A DNA stretch of 52,892 nt from Thermomonas sp. (GCA_020692565.1 JAIMKJ010000001.1:9851-62742), one strand, 5' to 3'. Positions 37,534 through 47,533 are shown, counted from the stretch's first letter. Numbers and translations are program-made. The notes: generated by a model from the letters alone, not told the origin.

Positions 37534-38899
37534 GGAACGGCATCCCGCCACCCCGGCCGCCCATCATGCCCTTCATGCCCCGCATCAGACCCTTCATGCC
37601 GCCCGAGCTGAGCTTGCTCATCATTTTTTCCATCTGCTGGAACTGCTTCATCAGCTTGTTGACGTCGGCCGGCGTCAGGCCGGAACCGCGGGCGATGCGG
37701 GCGCGGCGCGAACCGTTCAGCAGCGCCGGGTTGCGGCGCTCCTTGCGGGTCATCGAATTGATGATCGCGATCTGCCGCGGCACTTCCTTGCCGGTGATCT
37801 GATTCTTCACCGTATCCGGGATCTGGCCCATGCCCGGCAGTTTGTCCATGAGCCCGTGCAGGCCACCCATGTTCTGCATCTGTTCGAGCTGGTCCTTCAT
37901 GTCGTTGAGGTCGAACTTCTTGCCCTTGGTGATCTTCTCGGCGAGCTTCTGCGCCTTGTCCTTGTCGACCTGGTGCTCGACCTGTTCGACCAGCGACAGC
38001 ACGTCGCCCATGTCGAGGATGCGGCCGGCGGCACGGTCCGGGTGGAAGACGTCCAGACCGTCGGGTTTCTCGCCGATACCGATGAACTTGATCGGCCGAC
38101 CGGTGATGTAGCGCACGCTCAGCGCCGCGCCGCCGCGGGCGTCGCCGTCGGTCTTGGTCAGCACCACACCGGTCAGCGGCAGCGCTTCACTGAAAGCCTT
38201 GGCGGTGTTCGCGGCGTCCTGGCCGGTCATCGCGTCGACCACGAACAGGGTCTCGACCGGATTGATCGCGGCGTGCAGCGCCTTGATCTCGGCCATCATC
38301 GCTTCGTCGATGGCGAGACGACCGGCGGTATCGACGATCAGCACGTCGGCATAGGACTTGCGCGCATCGTCGATCGCGGCGCGGACGATGGCTTCGGGCT
38401 TCTGCGACGCATCGGACGGGAAGAACAGCACGTCGACCTGTTCGGCCAGCGTTTTCAGCTGTTCGATCGCGGCCGGTCGATACACGTCGGCCGACACCAC
38501 CATCACCTTTTTCTTGCGCTTTTCCTTCAGGTGCTTGGCGAGCTTGCCGACCGTCGTGGTCTTGCCCGCGCCCTGCAGGCCGGCCATCAGGATCACCGCC
38601 GGCGCCGGCACGTTGAGATTCAGATCGGACGCCGCCGCGCCCATCACCGCGGTCAGCTCGTCACGGACGACCTTGATCAGGGCCTGGCCCGGGGTGAGCG
38701 ACTTCAGCACTTCCTGGCCGACCGCGCGGACCTTGATGCGTTCGATCAGCGCCTGCACCACCGGCAGCGCCACGTCGGCTTCGAGCAGCGCGATGCGGAC
38801 TTCGCGGGTGGCTTCGCGGATGTTCTCCTCGGTCAACCGGCCGCGACCGCGGAGCCGCTCGATGGTGCCGGACAGACGCTGGGTGAGGGACTCGAACAT
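37529..38899 (-). CDS. ffh: Signal recognition particle protein Ffh
   Basis: 456 residues from the ATG at 38899. Ffh with 4.5S RNA targets ribosomes making membrane proteins. N-domain (LTQRLSGTIERLRGRGRLTE, ALLEADVALPVV), G-domain (G1 GLQGAGKTTTVGKLAKHL, DVYRPAAIEQL, DTAGRL, TKTDGDARGG, FIGIGEKPDGLDVF) and the Met-rich M-domain (MGGLHGLMDKLPGMGQ, SRRARIARGSG RNA-binding motif, MKQFQQMEKMMSKL, ending in a Met/Gly-rich tail GMMGGRGGGMPFR). Divergent from a CcsA-like membrane protein with 74 bp between the starts, holding a TATAAT for ffh. Confidence 0.98.
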   Translation of the reverse strand: MFESLTQRLSGTIERLRGRGRLTEENIREATREVRIALLEADVALPVVQALIERIKVRAVGQEVLKSLTPGQALIKVVRDELTAVMGAAASDLNLNVPAPAVILMAGLQGAGKTTTVGKLAKHLKEKRKKKVMVVSADVYRPAAIEQLKTLAEQVDVLFFPSDASQKPEAIVRAAIDDARKSYADVLIVDTAGRLAIDEAMMAEIKALHAAINPVETLFVVDAMTGQDAANTAKAFSEALPLTGVVLTKTDGDARGGAALSVRYITGRPIKFIGIGEKPDGLDVFHPDRAAGRILDMGDVLSLVEQVEHQVDKDKAQKLAEKITKGKKFDLNDMKDQLEQMQNMGGLHGLMDKLPGMGQIPDTVKNQITGKEVPRQIAIINSMTRKERRNPALLNGSRRARIARGSGLTPADVNKLMKQFQQMEKMMSKLSSGGMKGLMRGMKGMMGGRGGGMPFR

Positions 38900-38927
38900 G
38901 GGCGCGGACCGCTGCGGAAAGACGGCG

Positions 38928-38933
38928 ATTATA
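38928..38933 (-). promoter_or_regulatory. Putative ffh promoter (-10)
   Basis: TATAAT on the minus strand, 28 bp before the ffh ATG. The -35 would fall in the first codons of the divergent gene's leader and is not obvious. Confidence 0.5.
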
Positions 38934-38973
38934 TGCGGTGCGGGAAGGTATCGCCGTATGCGACACTGCCCGG

Positions 38974-39762
38974 ATGACAATCGTTCTCATCGCATCGGTC
39001 CTGTATCTGCTGTCCGCGGCGTTGCTCGCACGCCGGTTGGCGCAGGCCGGACCGGGCGCGTCGCCGGCGCTGTGGGCCGTGCCCGCGGTGGCGACCGTGT
39101 TGCACGCCACCGCGCACCTGTTGGCGTGGCGTGAGGCCGGCGGCGCGAATCTGCATTTCTTTTCGGCGTTGTCGCTGGTCGGGCTGGGCATGGCCGCGCT
39201 GACGGTGCTGGTGGGCATGCGCGGACGGATGGCGGCGCTGGGCGTGATCGTGTTCCCGATCGCGACCGCGACCTTGTTGCTCTACCACGGCTTCGGCCGC
39301 CAGGACCCGCAGCCGTTGGGCTGGCAGGGACAGTTGCATGCCTGGTGCGCGTTGCTGGCCTATGCGACGCTCGCGGTCGCCGCCCTGCTCGCCATCCTGT
39401 CGTGGTCGCAGGAGCGCGCACTGCGGCGCCGTCGACTGCACGGGTGGCTGCGCGCGCTGCCGCCGCTGGTGGAATTGGAGACCCTGCTTTTCCGCACCAT
39501 CACGGTCGGTTTCATCCTGCTGACCGCCACCCTGTTGAGCGGCGCGCTGTTCGTCGAAGACCTGCTGGCGCAGCATCTGGCCCACAAGACCGTGTTCAGC
39601 GTGCTCTCGTGGCTGGGCTTCGGCGCGCTGCTGGTCGGTCGCTGGCGCTACGGCTGGCGCGGCGTCAAGGCCGTGCGCTGGACGCTGATCGCGATGACGC
39701 TGCTGGTATTGGCGTTCTTCGGCAGCAATCTGGTACTGGAATTGATGCTGCAGCGCCGCTGA
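38974..39762 (+). CDS. CcsA/YpjD-family inner membrane protein
   Basis: 262 residues, start at the ATG at 38974, eight predicted membrane segments. It belongs to the cytochrome c assembly (CcsA/CcmC-like) superfamily: VLHATAHLLAWREAGG with a conserved His, LHFFSALSLVGLGM, and GWQGQLHAWCALLAYATLAVAALLAI with the second His. The C-terminal half contains LLTATLLSGALFVEDLLAQH and LAHKTVFSVLSWLGFGALL. The short, Trp-motif-poor form next to ffh is the E. coli YpjD type, whose biochemical role is not established. It probably uses a leaderless message, since no SD sequence precedes it. Confidence 0.87.
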   Translation: MTIVLIASVLYLLSAALLARRLAQAGPGASPALWAVPAVATVLHATAHLLAWREAGGANLHFFSALSLVGLGMAALTVLVGMRGRMAALGVIVFPIATATLLLYHGFGRQDPQPLGWQGQLHAWCALLAYATLAVAALLAILSWSQERALRRRRLHGWLRALPPLVELETLLFRTITVGFILLTATLLSGALFVEDLLAQHLAHKTVFSVLSWLGFGALLVGRWRYGWRGVKAVRWTLIAMTLLVLAFFGSNLVLELMLQRR

Positions 39763-40031
39763 CAGCGCGGTCGCGCCCGCGACCGCCGCCCACGGAATAC
39801 CCGCAACCCGGCGCCGGAAGATCCGACGCCCGGCCCCGATGGCCGGCAGTCGCGACAACGGTTTCGACGGCGATGCTCACTAAAATCGAGGTCACCACTG
39901 GAATCTCCGCGCCAGCTGGCTTAAGTTCTATCGCATGGACGCGTTTTTTCCTTACCGGCTCGCATAAGGGAATCCGGCAGAACAGGCCCCCGCCCGGGCC
40001 TGCGACTTTCTCGATCACGGGGGAACTTGTT

Positions 40032-40496
40032 GTGAAATCGACGGTATCGGTGTGGCTCATGTGTCTGGCCTGGCTGTGGACGGGAATCGCCAGCGCGCAG
40101 ACCTCGGCTCAGGATCTTTCTTCGCAATGTCCGCCGTTTCCCGACGAAACCGCGGAAACCCTGCGCTGGGAAGTGGTCAGCGTGCCGGACATGCTGTATT
40201 GCCGCGCCCTGCGCACCGACGACGGCGCCGAAGCGTTCGCGCTGACCATCAGCCGCGAGTCGCCGTTCAAGCCGCGCCGGGGAGATCGCGCCGAAGAGTC
40301 GCTCGCGAACGGCCGCGAAGTGCAGTGGTACCGCGGCGAAGTCCCGAACGAGCCGAACGTGCTGATCCGCGAAGCCCTGCTCGAACTCGAAAACGACCGT
40401 GTGATGCACATCTTCATGCGCGCCAACGATGCCGAACAGCTGGCGCGGCGCCAGCAGTACGTGCTGTCGCTGTCGCTGCCGCCGCTGAACGACTGA
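40032..40496 (+). CDS. Exported protein, paralogue of the protein at 41518-41973
   Basis: 154 residues from a GTG at 40032 with GGGGGAA seven bases upstream. A signal peptide ([20 protein letters not shown]) precedes a mature domain of about 130 residues that I cannot assign. Fixed points shared with its paralogue: CP.P near the N-terminus, LRW, a lone Cys in LYCRAL, EAFA.T..R.SPFKP, REES.., WY..E, PN...RE.L..L..DRV.H.F.R. The two mature Cys probably form a disulfide. It is separated from aqpZ by 112 bp on the same strand. Long upstream open frame back to 39345 is out of register with any gene and not used. Confidence 0.72.
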   Translation: MKSTVSVWLMCLAWLWTGIASAQTSAQDLSSQCPPFPDETAETLRWEVVSVPDMLYCRALRTDDGAEAFALTISRESPFKPRRGDRAEESLANGREVQWYRGEVPNEPNVLIREALLELENDRVMHIFMRANDAEQLARRQQYVLSLSLPPLND

Positions 40497-40608
40497 CCGC
40501 TTTCCGCTCCCGCGCCACCGTCCCACCGCCCCCTCCACGAGATGCGCCCATGGCCGGTGCCAGCCGCACCGGCTGCCCGTTACGTCGTCGCACACAAGGA
40601 GAACACTG

Positions 40609-41325
40609 ATGATCAAACGTCTGAGCGCCGAATTCATCGGCACGCTGTGGTTGGTTCTGGGCGGCTGCGGCAGCGCCGTATTGGCCGCGAATTTCGGCGG
40701 CGACGGCAATCCGCTGGGCATCGGCCTGCTGGGCGTGTCGCTGGCCTTCGGTCTGACCGTCCTCACCGGCGCCTACGCGCTGGGCCACATTTCCGGCGGA
40801 CACTTCAACCCGGCAGTGAGTTTCGGACTATGGGCCGGCGGTCGTTTTTCGGCGAAGGATCTGGCGCCTTACATCATCGCCCAGACCCTCGGAGCGATCG
40901 CCGCCGGCTTCCTGCTGTTCCAGATCGCCAGCGGGCGGCCGGATTTCACCATCGACCCCACCGCGGCCGGCGCATTCGCCAGTAACGGCTTCGATGCGCT
41001 GTCGCCGGGCGGCTACAGTGTGGCGGCGGCGTTCCTGTGCGAAGTGGTCATGACCGCATTCTTCCTGGTCATCATCCTCGGCGCGACCCACAGGAACGCA
41101 CCGGCCGGCTTCGCGCCGATCGCGATCGGCCTGGGACTGACCCTGATCCATCTGATCAGCATTCCGGTCACCAACACCTCGGTGAATCCGGCACGCTCCA
41201 CCGGTGTGGCCCTGTTCGCCGGCAGCGGCGCCATCGGCCAGTTGTGGCTGTTCTGGCTGGCGCCGATCCTGGGCGGCCTGATCGGCGGCTTCCTCTACAA
41301 ATGGCTGGGACAGGACCGTCGCTGA
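40609..41325 (+). CDS. aqpZ: Aquaporin Z
   Basis: 238 residues with AAGGAGA upstream. Six membrane segments and the two half-helix motifs [14 protein letters not shown] (Asn67) and [16 protein letters not shown] (Asn193). The Arg after the second NPA and the His in the first loop region (ISGGHFNPA) are those of water-selective aquaporins, so it probably conducts water rather than glycerol. Flanked on both sides by paralogous exported proteins, which is not a usual AqpZ context. A strong terminator follows. Confidence 0.96.
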   Translation: MIKRLSAEFIGTLWLVLGGCGSAVLAANFGGDGNPLGIGLLGVSLAFGLTVLTGAYALGHISGGHFNPAVSFGLWAGGRFSAKDLAPYIIAQTLGAIAAGFLLFQIASGRPDFTIDPTAAGAFASNGFDALSPGGYSVAAAFLCEVVMTAFFLVIILGATHRNAPAGFAPIAIGLGLTLIHLISIPVTNTSVNPARSTGVALFAGSGAIGQLWLFWLAPILGGLIGGFLYKWLGQDRR

Positions 41326-41352
41326 CGCCCGCGTTGCGCCGGGAACGTCGCG

Positions 41353-41387
41353 AATTGGCCCGGGAACGACTCCCGGGCCAATTTTTT
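41353..41387 (+). terminator. aqpZ terminator
   Basis: A 13-bp perfect stem (AATTGGCCCGGGA with its complement), five-base loop and a T-run, 27 bp after the aqpZ stop. Confidence 0.93.
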
Positions 41388-41517
41388 CATGAACGCAACA
41401 CGTTTCATGAATACAACATGGCTCTGGCACGGTTGATGCTTCGTTTTCCAGCAGGACAGAGGGCCGATCGGCCATCCGTCCACGGATGACCACCCACATC
41501 CACCCCTGGAGTTCGCA

Positions 41518-41973
41518 ATGAATCCAATGTCATCGCTGCCGCTCATGCTGTCCGCCGCACTTTTCGCCTCCATCGCGTCCGCACAATCCGCTCCGGCATG
41601 CCCGACGCTGCCGTCCGACGCCGCCAACGACCTCCGCTGGACCACGCTGCAAACGGATAGCGCCCTGTTGTGCCGGGCGATGGACGCGGCCGGCGAGGAA
41701 GCCTTCGCCGTCACCGTCGCGCGCAAATCGCCATTCAAGCCGAACGGCAGCCTGCGCGAAGAATCCGGACAGATGCAGGGCCAGAAGCTCTGGTGGTACA
41801 GCACCGAAATCGCCGGACGCCCGAACGAAATCGTTCGCGAAACCCTGGTGAAGCTCGGCGCCGATCGCGTGGTCCATGTCTTCATCCGCACCACGGACAA
41901 GGACACGATGAGCCGCTACCAGCGCGTCGTGCAGGGGCTGCAGTTCGACGCCGGCAACGTGGCGATACGCTGA
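41518..41973 (+). CDS. Exported protein, paralogue of the protein at 40032-40496
   Basis: 151 residues from the ATG at 41518 (TGGAG upstream; ATG 41527 also possible). Signal peptide MSSLPLMLSAALFASIASAQ. The mature domain shares the skeleton of the upstream paralogue: CPTLPSDAANDLRW, LLCRAMDAAGEEAFAVTVAR, SPFKPNGSLREESG, LWWYSTEIAGRPNEIVRETL and DRVVHVFIR. Identity is moderate, so the duplication is old. No known family recognised. It follows the aqpZ terminator and so has its own promoter. Confidence 0.74.
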   Translation: MNPMSSLPLMLSAALFASIASAQSAPACPTLPSDAANDLRWTTLQTDSALLCRAMDAAGEEAFAVTVARKSPFKPNGSLREESGQMQGQKLWWYSTEIAGRPNEIVRETLVKLGADRVVHVFIRTTDKDTMSRYQRVVQGLQFDAGNVAIR

Positions 41974-42022
41974 CGACCGCGACGCGACGCGGCCGGCCGC
42001 CGCGTCGCAACGTCGTCGAGGA

Positions 42023-42895
42023 TCAGAAGCGTCCCTGCTGGAAATCCACGAACGCCTGCATCAATTCCTCGCGGGTGTTCATCACGAACGGTCCGTGGCG
42101 CGCTACCGGTTCACGGAGCGGTTTGCCTGCGACCAGGATCGCGCGAACGCCTTCGATACCAGCGCGAAGCGCAAGCCGCTCGCCACCGCCCAGCACCGCC
42201 AGCGTATGGATTTCGAGTTCGCGGGCATCTTCGCCCTCGCCCACCGATACCTCGCCTTCGTACGCATACAGGAATGCGTTGTGGCCCGCCGGCAGATCGA
42301 ACCTCCATCCGGCGCCCGGCCGCAGATCCAGATCCAGATACAGCGGGTCGGTCGCCGGCTGCACGATCGGCCCGCGCACCGCGCTCCCGTCCGCATCGGC
42401 GACTTCGCCGGCGATGACTTTCACCGCGACGCCGTCGGCCGGATGCGCGACCGGCATGCGATCCGGCGCGAATTCCTGATAGCGCGGTTCGCTCATTTTC
42501 TGCGCCGCCGGCAGGTTCACCCACAGTTGGAAGCCGCGCATGCGGCCTTCCTGCTGTTCGGGCATCTCCGAATGCACCAGACCACGGCCGGCGGTCATCC
42601 ACTGCACCGAGCCCGGCACCAGCACGCCCTCGTTGCCGTGGTTGTCGCGATGGCGCATGCGCCCGTCGAGCATGTAGGTCACGGTCTCGAAGCCGCGGTG
42701 CGGGTGTTCCGGGAATCCGGCGATGTAATCCTCGGCGCGGTCGGTGCCGAACTCGTCCAGCATCAGGAACGGGTCGAGGTCCGGCAGTTGCGAAGTGCCG
42801 ATCACCCGGCGCAGCTTCACCCCGGCGCCATCGGAGGTGGGCTGCCCGTGAACGCGGCGGGCGATGCGGGCAAAAGTGACGTCGTGGTCGGACAT
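42023..42895 (-). CDS. Pirin family protein (1)
   Basis: 290 residues from the ATG at 42895, behind CGGAGCG. Bicupin fold. Pirin metal motif is present in EHPHRGFETVTYMLDGRMRH (two His) with LVPGSVQWMTAGRGLVHSEMP (further His and Glu ligands). The C-terminal cupin (YLDLDLRPGAGWRFDLPAGHNAFLYAYEGEVSVGEG) lacks a full metal site, as usual. Some bacterial pirins have quercetin 2,3-dioxygenase activity; others bind pyruvate dehydrogenase. A second pirin lies at 49782-50642. Confidence 0.93.
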   Translation of the reverse strand: MSDHDVTFARIARRVHGQPTSDGAGVKLRRVIGTSQLPDLDPFLMLDEFGTDRAEDYIAGFPEHPHRGFETVTYMLDGRMRHRDNHGNEGVLVPGSVQWMTAGRGLVHSEMPEQQEGRMRGFQLWVNLPAAQKMSEPRYQEFAPDRMPVAHPADGVAVKVIAGEVADADGSAVRGPIVQPATDPLYLDLDLRPGAGWRFDLPAGHNAFLYAYEGEVSVGEGEDARELEIHTLAVLGGGERLALRAGIEGVRAILVAGKPLREPVARHGPFVMNTREELMQAFVDFQQGRF

Positions 42896-43068
42896 GGTCG
42901 CTCCGGGTCGATTTGAGACCTCATAAGATGGGGTGATCGACATCTCAAAACAGTCATCCTGCTGAAACGGACCGTTCAGGGCTGGCTGTATATTGCGCGC
43001 TCGCAGCATGGCGCCTGCGGATTTCCGGGCCATGCATGGATCATCTCGACACCAAAGGAGCCTCACCA

Positions 43069-44232
43069 ATGGCATGGAATGCCAGTTGTGCCGCATTCGC
43101 ACTCGTGTTCGCAACCGCCGGCATCGCCGGTTGCGGCAAAGTGCAGACCCCGCCTTTCGCCGCAGTCGCCCAAGCCAGCGAGCGCCAGATCGTCAACGTC
43201 TACAACTGGCCCGAGTACATCAGCAAAGACACGATCCGCAAGTTCGAAGCGGCCTCGGGCATCAAGGTCAATTACACGACCTTCTCCAACAACGATGCGC
43301 TGGAGAGCCACCTGACTGCGGCGCACGGCGAGCATGACGTGATTTTCCCGTCCGCACGCCCGTACGCAGGGCGGATGATCGCGAATGGCTTGCTGGCGAC
43401 GCTGGACAGGACGCGATTGGACGGACTCGACTCGCTCGACGCGGAGGTCATGGCCGATCTGGCCGAGATCGACCCGAACAACGCGCACGTCGTGCCCTAT
43501 CTGTGGGGAACGAGCGGACTGGGATTCAATGAGGACATGGTCAAGGCCGCGCTGGGGGTCGGCGCGCCGCTGGACACCTGGGGCCTGATCTTCGACCCGG
43601 CTTCGGCGCAGAAATTGTCCAAGTGCGGCATCGGCATCGTCGACGCCGAATTGGACGGATTTTCGGCCGCCCTGCTCTGGAAGGGGCTGGATATCAATGC
43701 TTACGACGACAGGGCCATCGACGCGGTTCAGGGCGCCTACGCTTCGATCCGCCCGTACATCCGCAAGTTCAGCCCCTCATCGGAACTCACGAGGGATCTG
43801 AGGGAAGGGCGACTGTGCGTCGTCCTGACGTACTCGGGCGATGTCGACCAGGCGAACCACACGGCCAGGGCAGCGGCGCAAGCGACGAAGACCACGGCTC
43901 CGGACATCCGTTATGTGATTCCGCGCGAAGGCGCACTGCGCTGGATCGACGTCGTCGCCATCCCGGACAAGGCCGAGAACGTCGAGAACGCGCACCGATT
44001 CATCCGCTATCTGATGCAGCCCGAGGTCATCGCCGACATCAGCAGCGCGGTGAGCTACGCCAACGCCAACAAGCAAGCCACGCCGCTCATCGACAAAAGC
44101 ATCGCTGGAAATCCCAGCATCTACCCGCCGCCGGAGGTCATGACCAAACTGCGGACCGCGGCCCAACTGCCGGCCCAGGGCGCCGAACGCCGCAAAAATG
44201 CGTGGAATCGCATCGTGTACGGAGAGATGTGA
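43069..44232 (+). CDS. Extracellular solute-binding lipoprotein, polyamine (PotD/PotF) type
   Basis: 387 residues from the ATG at 43069 with AAGGAG eight bases before. Signal peptide with lipobox GIAGC (Cys near residue 22). Mature domain: VNVYNWPEYISKDTIRKFEA, the classic PotD/PotF start, GIKVNYTTFSNNDALES, HDVIFPSA, VPYLWGTSGLGFNEDMV (Trp in the substrate cleft), LRWIDVVAIPDKAENVENAH and a terminal helix. It should bind putrescine or spermidine in the periplasm. No ABC permease or ATPase genes are adjacent, so it is an orphan whose partner lies elsewhere. It follows a divergent pirin. Confidence 0.9.
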   Translation: MAWNASCAAFALVFATAGIAGCGKVQTPPFAAVAQASERQIVNVYNWPEYISKDTIRKFEAASGIKVNYTTFSNNDALESHLTAAHGEHDVIFPSARPYAGRMIANGLLATLDRTRLDGLDSLDAEVMADLAEIDPNNAHVVPYLWGTSGLGFNEDMVKAALGVGAPLDTWGLIFDPASAQKLSKCGIGIVDAELDGFSAALLWKGLDINAYDDRAIDAVQGAYASIRPYIRKFSPSSELTRDLREGRLCVVLTYSGDVDQANHTARAAAQATKTTAPDIRYVIPREGALRWIDVVAIPDKAENVENAHRFIRYLMQPEVIADISSAVSYANANKQATPLIDKSIAGNPSIYPPPEVMTKLRTAAQLPAQGAERRKNAWNRIVYGEM

Positions 44233-44289
44233 ATTTCGACGGATGCATCTCCGGATGCCGTGCGCCGGACGGGGCGACGGCAACCGGGC

Positions 44290-46458
44290 TCAGCGCGCGC
44301 GCAGCCGCCAGGTGCGATGGATCCGCGGGTTGCGGGCGAAATCCGGCGGAATAGTCGCCGGGCTGATGTCCTCGCAGACCGCGAACGCCGAGACCGCCGC
44401 CTCGTCGAACCTGAACCGGCGGTAGTTGTTCGAGAAATACAGGGTGCCGCCGAAGGCCAGCCGGGTCATCGCCGCCTCCAGCAGGCGCACATGGTCCTTC
44501 TGCACGTCGAAATCGTCCGCGCGCGCGGAGTTCGAGAACGTCGGCGGGTCGCAGAAGATCAGGTCGTACTCGCCGCGATCGGCCAGCAGCCACTCCAGCG
44601 CGTCGGCCTGCACCAGCCGGTGGCGGGCGCCGCCGAAACCGTTGAGTTTCAGATTGTCGGAACACCACTGCAGATACGTCGCCGAAAGATCGACCGAGGT
44701 GGTCTGCGCCGCGCCGCCGACCGCCGCATGCACGGTCGCCGCGCCGGTGTAGGCGAACAGATTCAGGAACCGCACATCGCGGGCGTCTTCGGCGATGCGC
44801 AGCCGCATCGGCCGGTGGTCGAGGAACAGGCCGGTGTCGAGATAATCGAACAGATTCACCCGCAGCTTCGCCGCGCCCTCGCGCACTTCCAGTATCTCGC
44901 CGCGCTTGGACGTGCCGCTGTCGGCGTATTTGCTGCCGCCCTTGCCTTTCGCGCGGGTTTTGACCGCCACCCGCTCGCGCGGGACCGCGAACGCATCGCG
45001 CGCGCCGGCGAGCAGCTCCTGCAAGCGCTTGCGGGTGGTGGCTTCCGGAATCTCGGCCGGCGCGGCGTATTCCTGCACGTGCAGCCACAGTTCGCCGGTG
45101 GTATCGCCGATGTAGACATCGACCGCCGCCGCGTACTCGGGGATGTCCGCGTCGTACACGCGATGGCAGGTCACGCCTTCGCGCGTACGCCAGGTCTTGC
45201 TGGCCTTGAGGTTCTTGCGGATGCGGTTCGAGACCATCTGCGCGCCTTCGCTCAACACCGGCGTCGGGGCGTCGGCGGCCGCCTCGCGCTGCGGTGGGCG
45301 CACCGGGTCGCAGACGATCAGCGCGCATTCGATCGCGCCGTTGAACACCTGGTATTTCTTCGCCGCGCGCAGGCCAGTGGCGCGCGCCAGCTCGGCGTCG
45401 CCGCAGAGCAGGCTGGCCTTCCATTCCGGCGTCGCGCGCTTCAGGGCATCGCCGAGTGCGCGATACAGCTGCGGATCGGCGGCGAGCCGCGCATCGTAGG
45501 GCGGATTGCAGACCACCAGACCGCGCGGCTCCGTGAGCGCCGGCAGTTGCCCGACATCGCGGGCAGTGAAGTCGATCACCTCGACCACGCCCGCGCGCTC
45601 GGCGTTCTCGCGCGCGGCGCGGATCGCATGCGGATCGAGGTCGCTGCCGTAGAAACGCATCTGCAGCGCCGCGCGGCCCTGCCGTTCGCGCCGGGTCGCG
45701 TCTTCGATCAGGCTGCGCCAATGCGCCGGATCGAAACCGAGCCAGCGCGACGGTGGCGCGCTGGCGCCCTGCAGGTCGCGCAACAGGCCGGGCGCGACGT
45801 CGGCGGCCATCAGCGCGCCCTCGATCAGCAGCGTGCCGCTGCCGCACATCGGGTCGAGCAGCGCGCCGCCTTCGGCATACAGCGTCGGCCAGCCACCGCG
45901 CATCAGCACCGCAGCCGCCAGGTTTTCCTTCAGCGGCGCCTCGCCCTGCATCTGCCGCCAACCGCGGCGATGCAGCGGCCCGCCGCCCAGATCGATCGAC
46001 AGGATCGCCCTGTGGCCGACCTTCGACGCGCGCACCACCAGGTTCAAGCGCAGGTCGGGCGACTCCAGATCCACGTTCGGTCGTTCGCCGCCGCGTCCGC
46101 GCAGGGTGTCGACCACCGCGTCCTTGATCCGCTGCGACGCATAGCGCGCGTGGGTGATGGCGTCGCCGGAGACGTGCGCGTCCACCGCCAGGGTCATGTC
46201 GGCGCGCAGATGCTGCGCCCAGTCGATGGCGGCGGCACCCGCGTACAGCGCGCGCTCGTCGGGGCAGTCGTATTCGGCGATCGGCCAGAGCACGCGGCTG
46301 GCGAGTCGCGACCACAGCACCGCGCGTTGGGCGTCGTGGAGCGTGCCTTCGACGTTGGCGCCCGCGCGCGCCGCGGTGGCGTGCGCGCAACCGAGCGCGA
46401 GCAGCTCGTCGACCAGCAGATACTCGAGACCCTTGCCGCAGCTGACGAAGAATTTCAT
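44290..46458 (-). CDS. rlmKL: Bifunctional 23S rRNA methyltransferase RlmKL
   Basis: 722 residues, close to E. coli RlmL (702). It methylates G2445 (N2, N-terminal half) and G2069 (N7, C-terminal half) of 23S rRNA. THUMP-type N-terminus ([19 protein letters not shown]), RlmL MTase with [15 protein letters not shown] near 203 and catalytic [11 protein letters not shown] near 315; RlmK MTase with [15 protein letters not shown] and [14 protein letters not shown] near 635. All catalytic motifs are intact. Followed on the same strand by nothing close; preceded, 10 bp upstream, by the small hydrolase gene and the MOSC gene, with which it may be cotranscribed. Confidence 0.97.
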   Translation of the reverse strand: MKFFVSCGKGLEYLLVDELLALGCAHATAARAGANVEGTLHDAQRAVLWSRLASRVLWPIAEYDCPDERALYAGAAAIDWAQHLRADMTLAVDAHVSGDAITHARYASQRIKDAVVDTLRGRGGERPNVDLESPDLRLNLVVRASKVGHRAILSIDLGGGPLHRRGWRQMQGEAPLKENLAAAVLMRGGWPTLYAEGGALLDPMCGSGTLLIEGALMAADVAPGLLRDLQGASAPPSRWLGFDPAHWRSLIEDATRRERQGRAALQMRFYGSDLDPHAIRAARENAERAGVVEVIDFTARDVGQLPALTEPRGLVVCNPPYDARLAADPQLYRALGDALKRATPEWKASLLCGDAELARATGLRAAKKYQVFNGAIECALIVCDPVRPPQREAAADAPTPVLSEGAQMVSNRIRKNLKASKTWRTREGVTCHRVYDADIPEYAAAVDVYIGDTTGELWLHVQEYAAPAEIPEATTRKRLQELLAGARDAFAVPRERVAVKTRAKGKGGSKYADSGTSKRGEILEVREGAAKLRVNLFDYLDTGLFLDHRPMRLRIAEDARDVRFLNLFAYTGAATVHAAVGGAAQTTSVDLSATYLQWCSDNLKLNGFGGARHRLVQADALEWLLADRGEYDLIFCDPPTFSNSARADDFDVQKDHVRLLEAAMTRLAFGGTLYFSNNYRRFRFDEAAVSAFAVCEDISPATIPPDFARNPRIHRTWRLRAR

Positions 46459-46468
46459 GCGAGGAATT

Positions 46469-47005
46469 TCATGTGGACAAACCTGTCAGGAGTGCGGCGA
46501 AGGCATCGGCCGAGGTCTGCACATTCGTGGAGAGGCGATGGCTGTCGTCGACCAGCAGCAGTTGCGCGCGCCGGATGTGCGCCCAGTCCGCGACCGCCAT
46601 CGCCGGGATCAGCTCATCGTCCCAGCCGTGGATGATCGAGATCGGTATCTTCGGCGCATCCAGCGCCGGCAGCGGCCCCATCGTCAGCGGCGGCGCCATC
46701 AGGAACAAGGCTTGCACCGGTACTTCGAGTGCGATCCGCCCGGAAATATAGGCGCCTAGGCTGGAACCGGCCATCACCAGCGGGCCGCGTGCGGCGGCCG
46801 CCTGCGCGAGCGCGCGCAGGCGTTCCAGCCGCGCCTCGACATCGCCCAGTTCGCTGATGTGGCGCTTCGCGTCGAGGTCGGTGTAATCGGGACGCTCGTG
46901 GGTCCAGCCGAAGCGCTCGGCGACCTCGGCCAGCGCGGCGACTTTGGTCGCGTCGGGCCCGCTTTCGAACCCGTGCGACAGAATGCAATGACCGCGCAAT
47001 TTCAA
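46469..47005 (-). CDS. Small alpha/beta hydrolase (YqiA/UPF0227-like)
   Basis: 178 residues from a TTG at 47005, chosen because GAGGG lies eight bases upstream and because it starts four bases after the MOSC stop; longer versions overlap the MOSC gene. Motifs: [15 protein letters not shown] (oxyanion loop), [18 protein letters not shown] (nucleophile Ser near residue 86), [13 protein letters not shown] (acid) and [11 protein letters not shown] (His). Small esterases of this type act on short acyl substrates. Between MOSC and rlmKL genes in one minus-strand run. Confidence 0.85.
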   Translation of the reverse strand: MKLRGHCILSHGFESGPDATKVAALAEVAERFGWTHERPDYTDLDAKRHISELGDVEARLERLRALAQAAAARGPLVMAGSSLGAYISGRIALEVPVQALFLMAPPLTMGPLPALDAPKIPISIIHGWDDELIPAMAVADWAHIRRAQLLLVDDSHRLSTNVQTSADAFAALLTGLST

Positions 47006-47009
47006 GTGT

Positions 47010-47510
47010 TCAACCCTCGACCCAATGGACCGTATCGCCGATGCGGAACGTGCCGCCTTCCAGAATCCGCGCGCACAGGCCACCGTGGCCGCGCATCGCG
47101 TTGTAACCGCCGGCGCCCAGCGCCAGCTCCATCCGCGAACACGGGTCGCAGGGCGCGGTGCCTTCGCACAGCACCTCGCCGATGCGGAACCGGCGGCCTT
47201 TCAGCGCGATCAGCGGGATACCCGACACCACCAGATTGCGCCGCAGCGTGGCCGGCTCGATGGCATCGATACCGGCCAGTACGGCGATCGCCGGCAGGTG
47301 CTCGGCCTGGATCAAGGTGATCCCGCGTTTGCCGCTGCCGCTGCCGTAACGGTCGCCGCGCAGACCCTTGCCGGCCACGGCATCGGCGCTGTCGACCTCG
47401 CGCATCGGCACGTCGCGGGCGGGACGCAGGCCGATCCAGCGCACCTCGCCGGTGCGGGGGAACTGCGTCATCAGGTGGTGGAGCTCCGATTCGGAGGGCG
47501 GCAATGTCAT
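47010..47510 (-). CDS. MOSC domain protein
   Basis: 166 residues. MOSC (molybdenum cofactor sulfurase C-terminal) fold: RWIGLRPARDVPM, GLRGDRYGSGSGKRGITLIQAEHL, ATLRRNLVVSGIPLIAL and LRIGEVLCEGT-type strand (FRIGEVLCEGTAPCDPCSRM) with a conserved Cys. Stand-alone MOSC proteins (YiiM-like) reduce N-hydroxylated bases or transfer sulfur; the activity here is not determined. Its start overlaps the divergent upstream open frame by a few bases; the amidase ATG lies at 47534. Confidence 0.92.
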   Translation of the reverse strand: MTLPPSESELHHLMTQFPRTGEVRWIGLRPARDVPMREVDSADAVAGKGLRGDRYGSGSGKRGITLIQAEHLPAIAVLAGIDAIEPATLRRNLVVSGIPLIALKGRRFRIGEVLCEGTAPCDPCSRMELALGAGGYNAMRGHGGLCARILEGGTFRIGDTVHWVEG

Positions 47511-47533
47511 GTGCGAATGCTAGCATCCGCCCC

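Noticed and set aside
39345..40031. Long upstream extension of the exported-protein frame at 40032, running through the CcsA-like gene
   Set aside because: It overlaps the CcsA-like gene in another frame, and the signal peptide begins at the GTG at 40032 behind an SD sequence.
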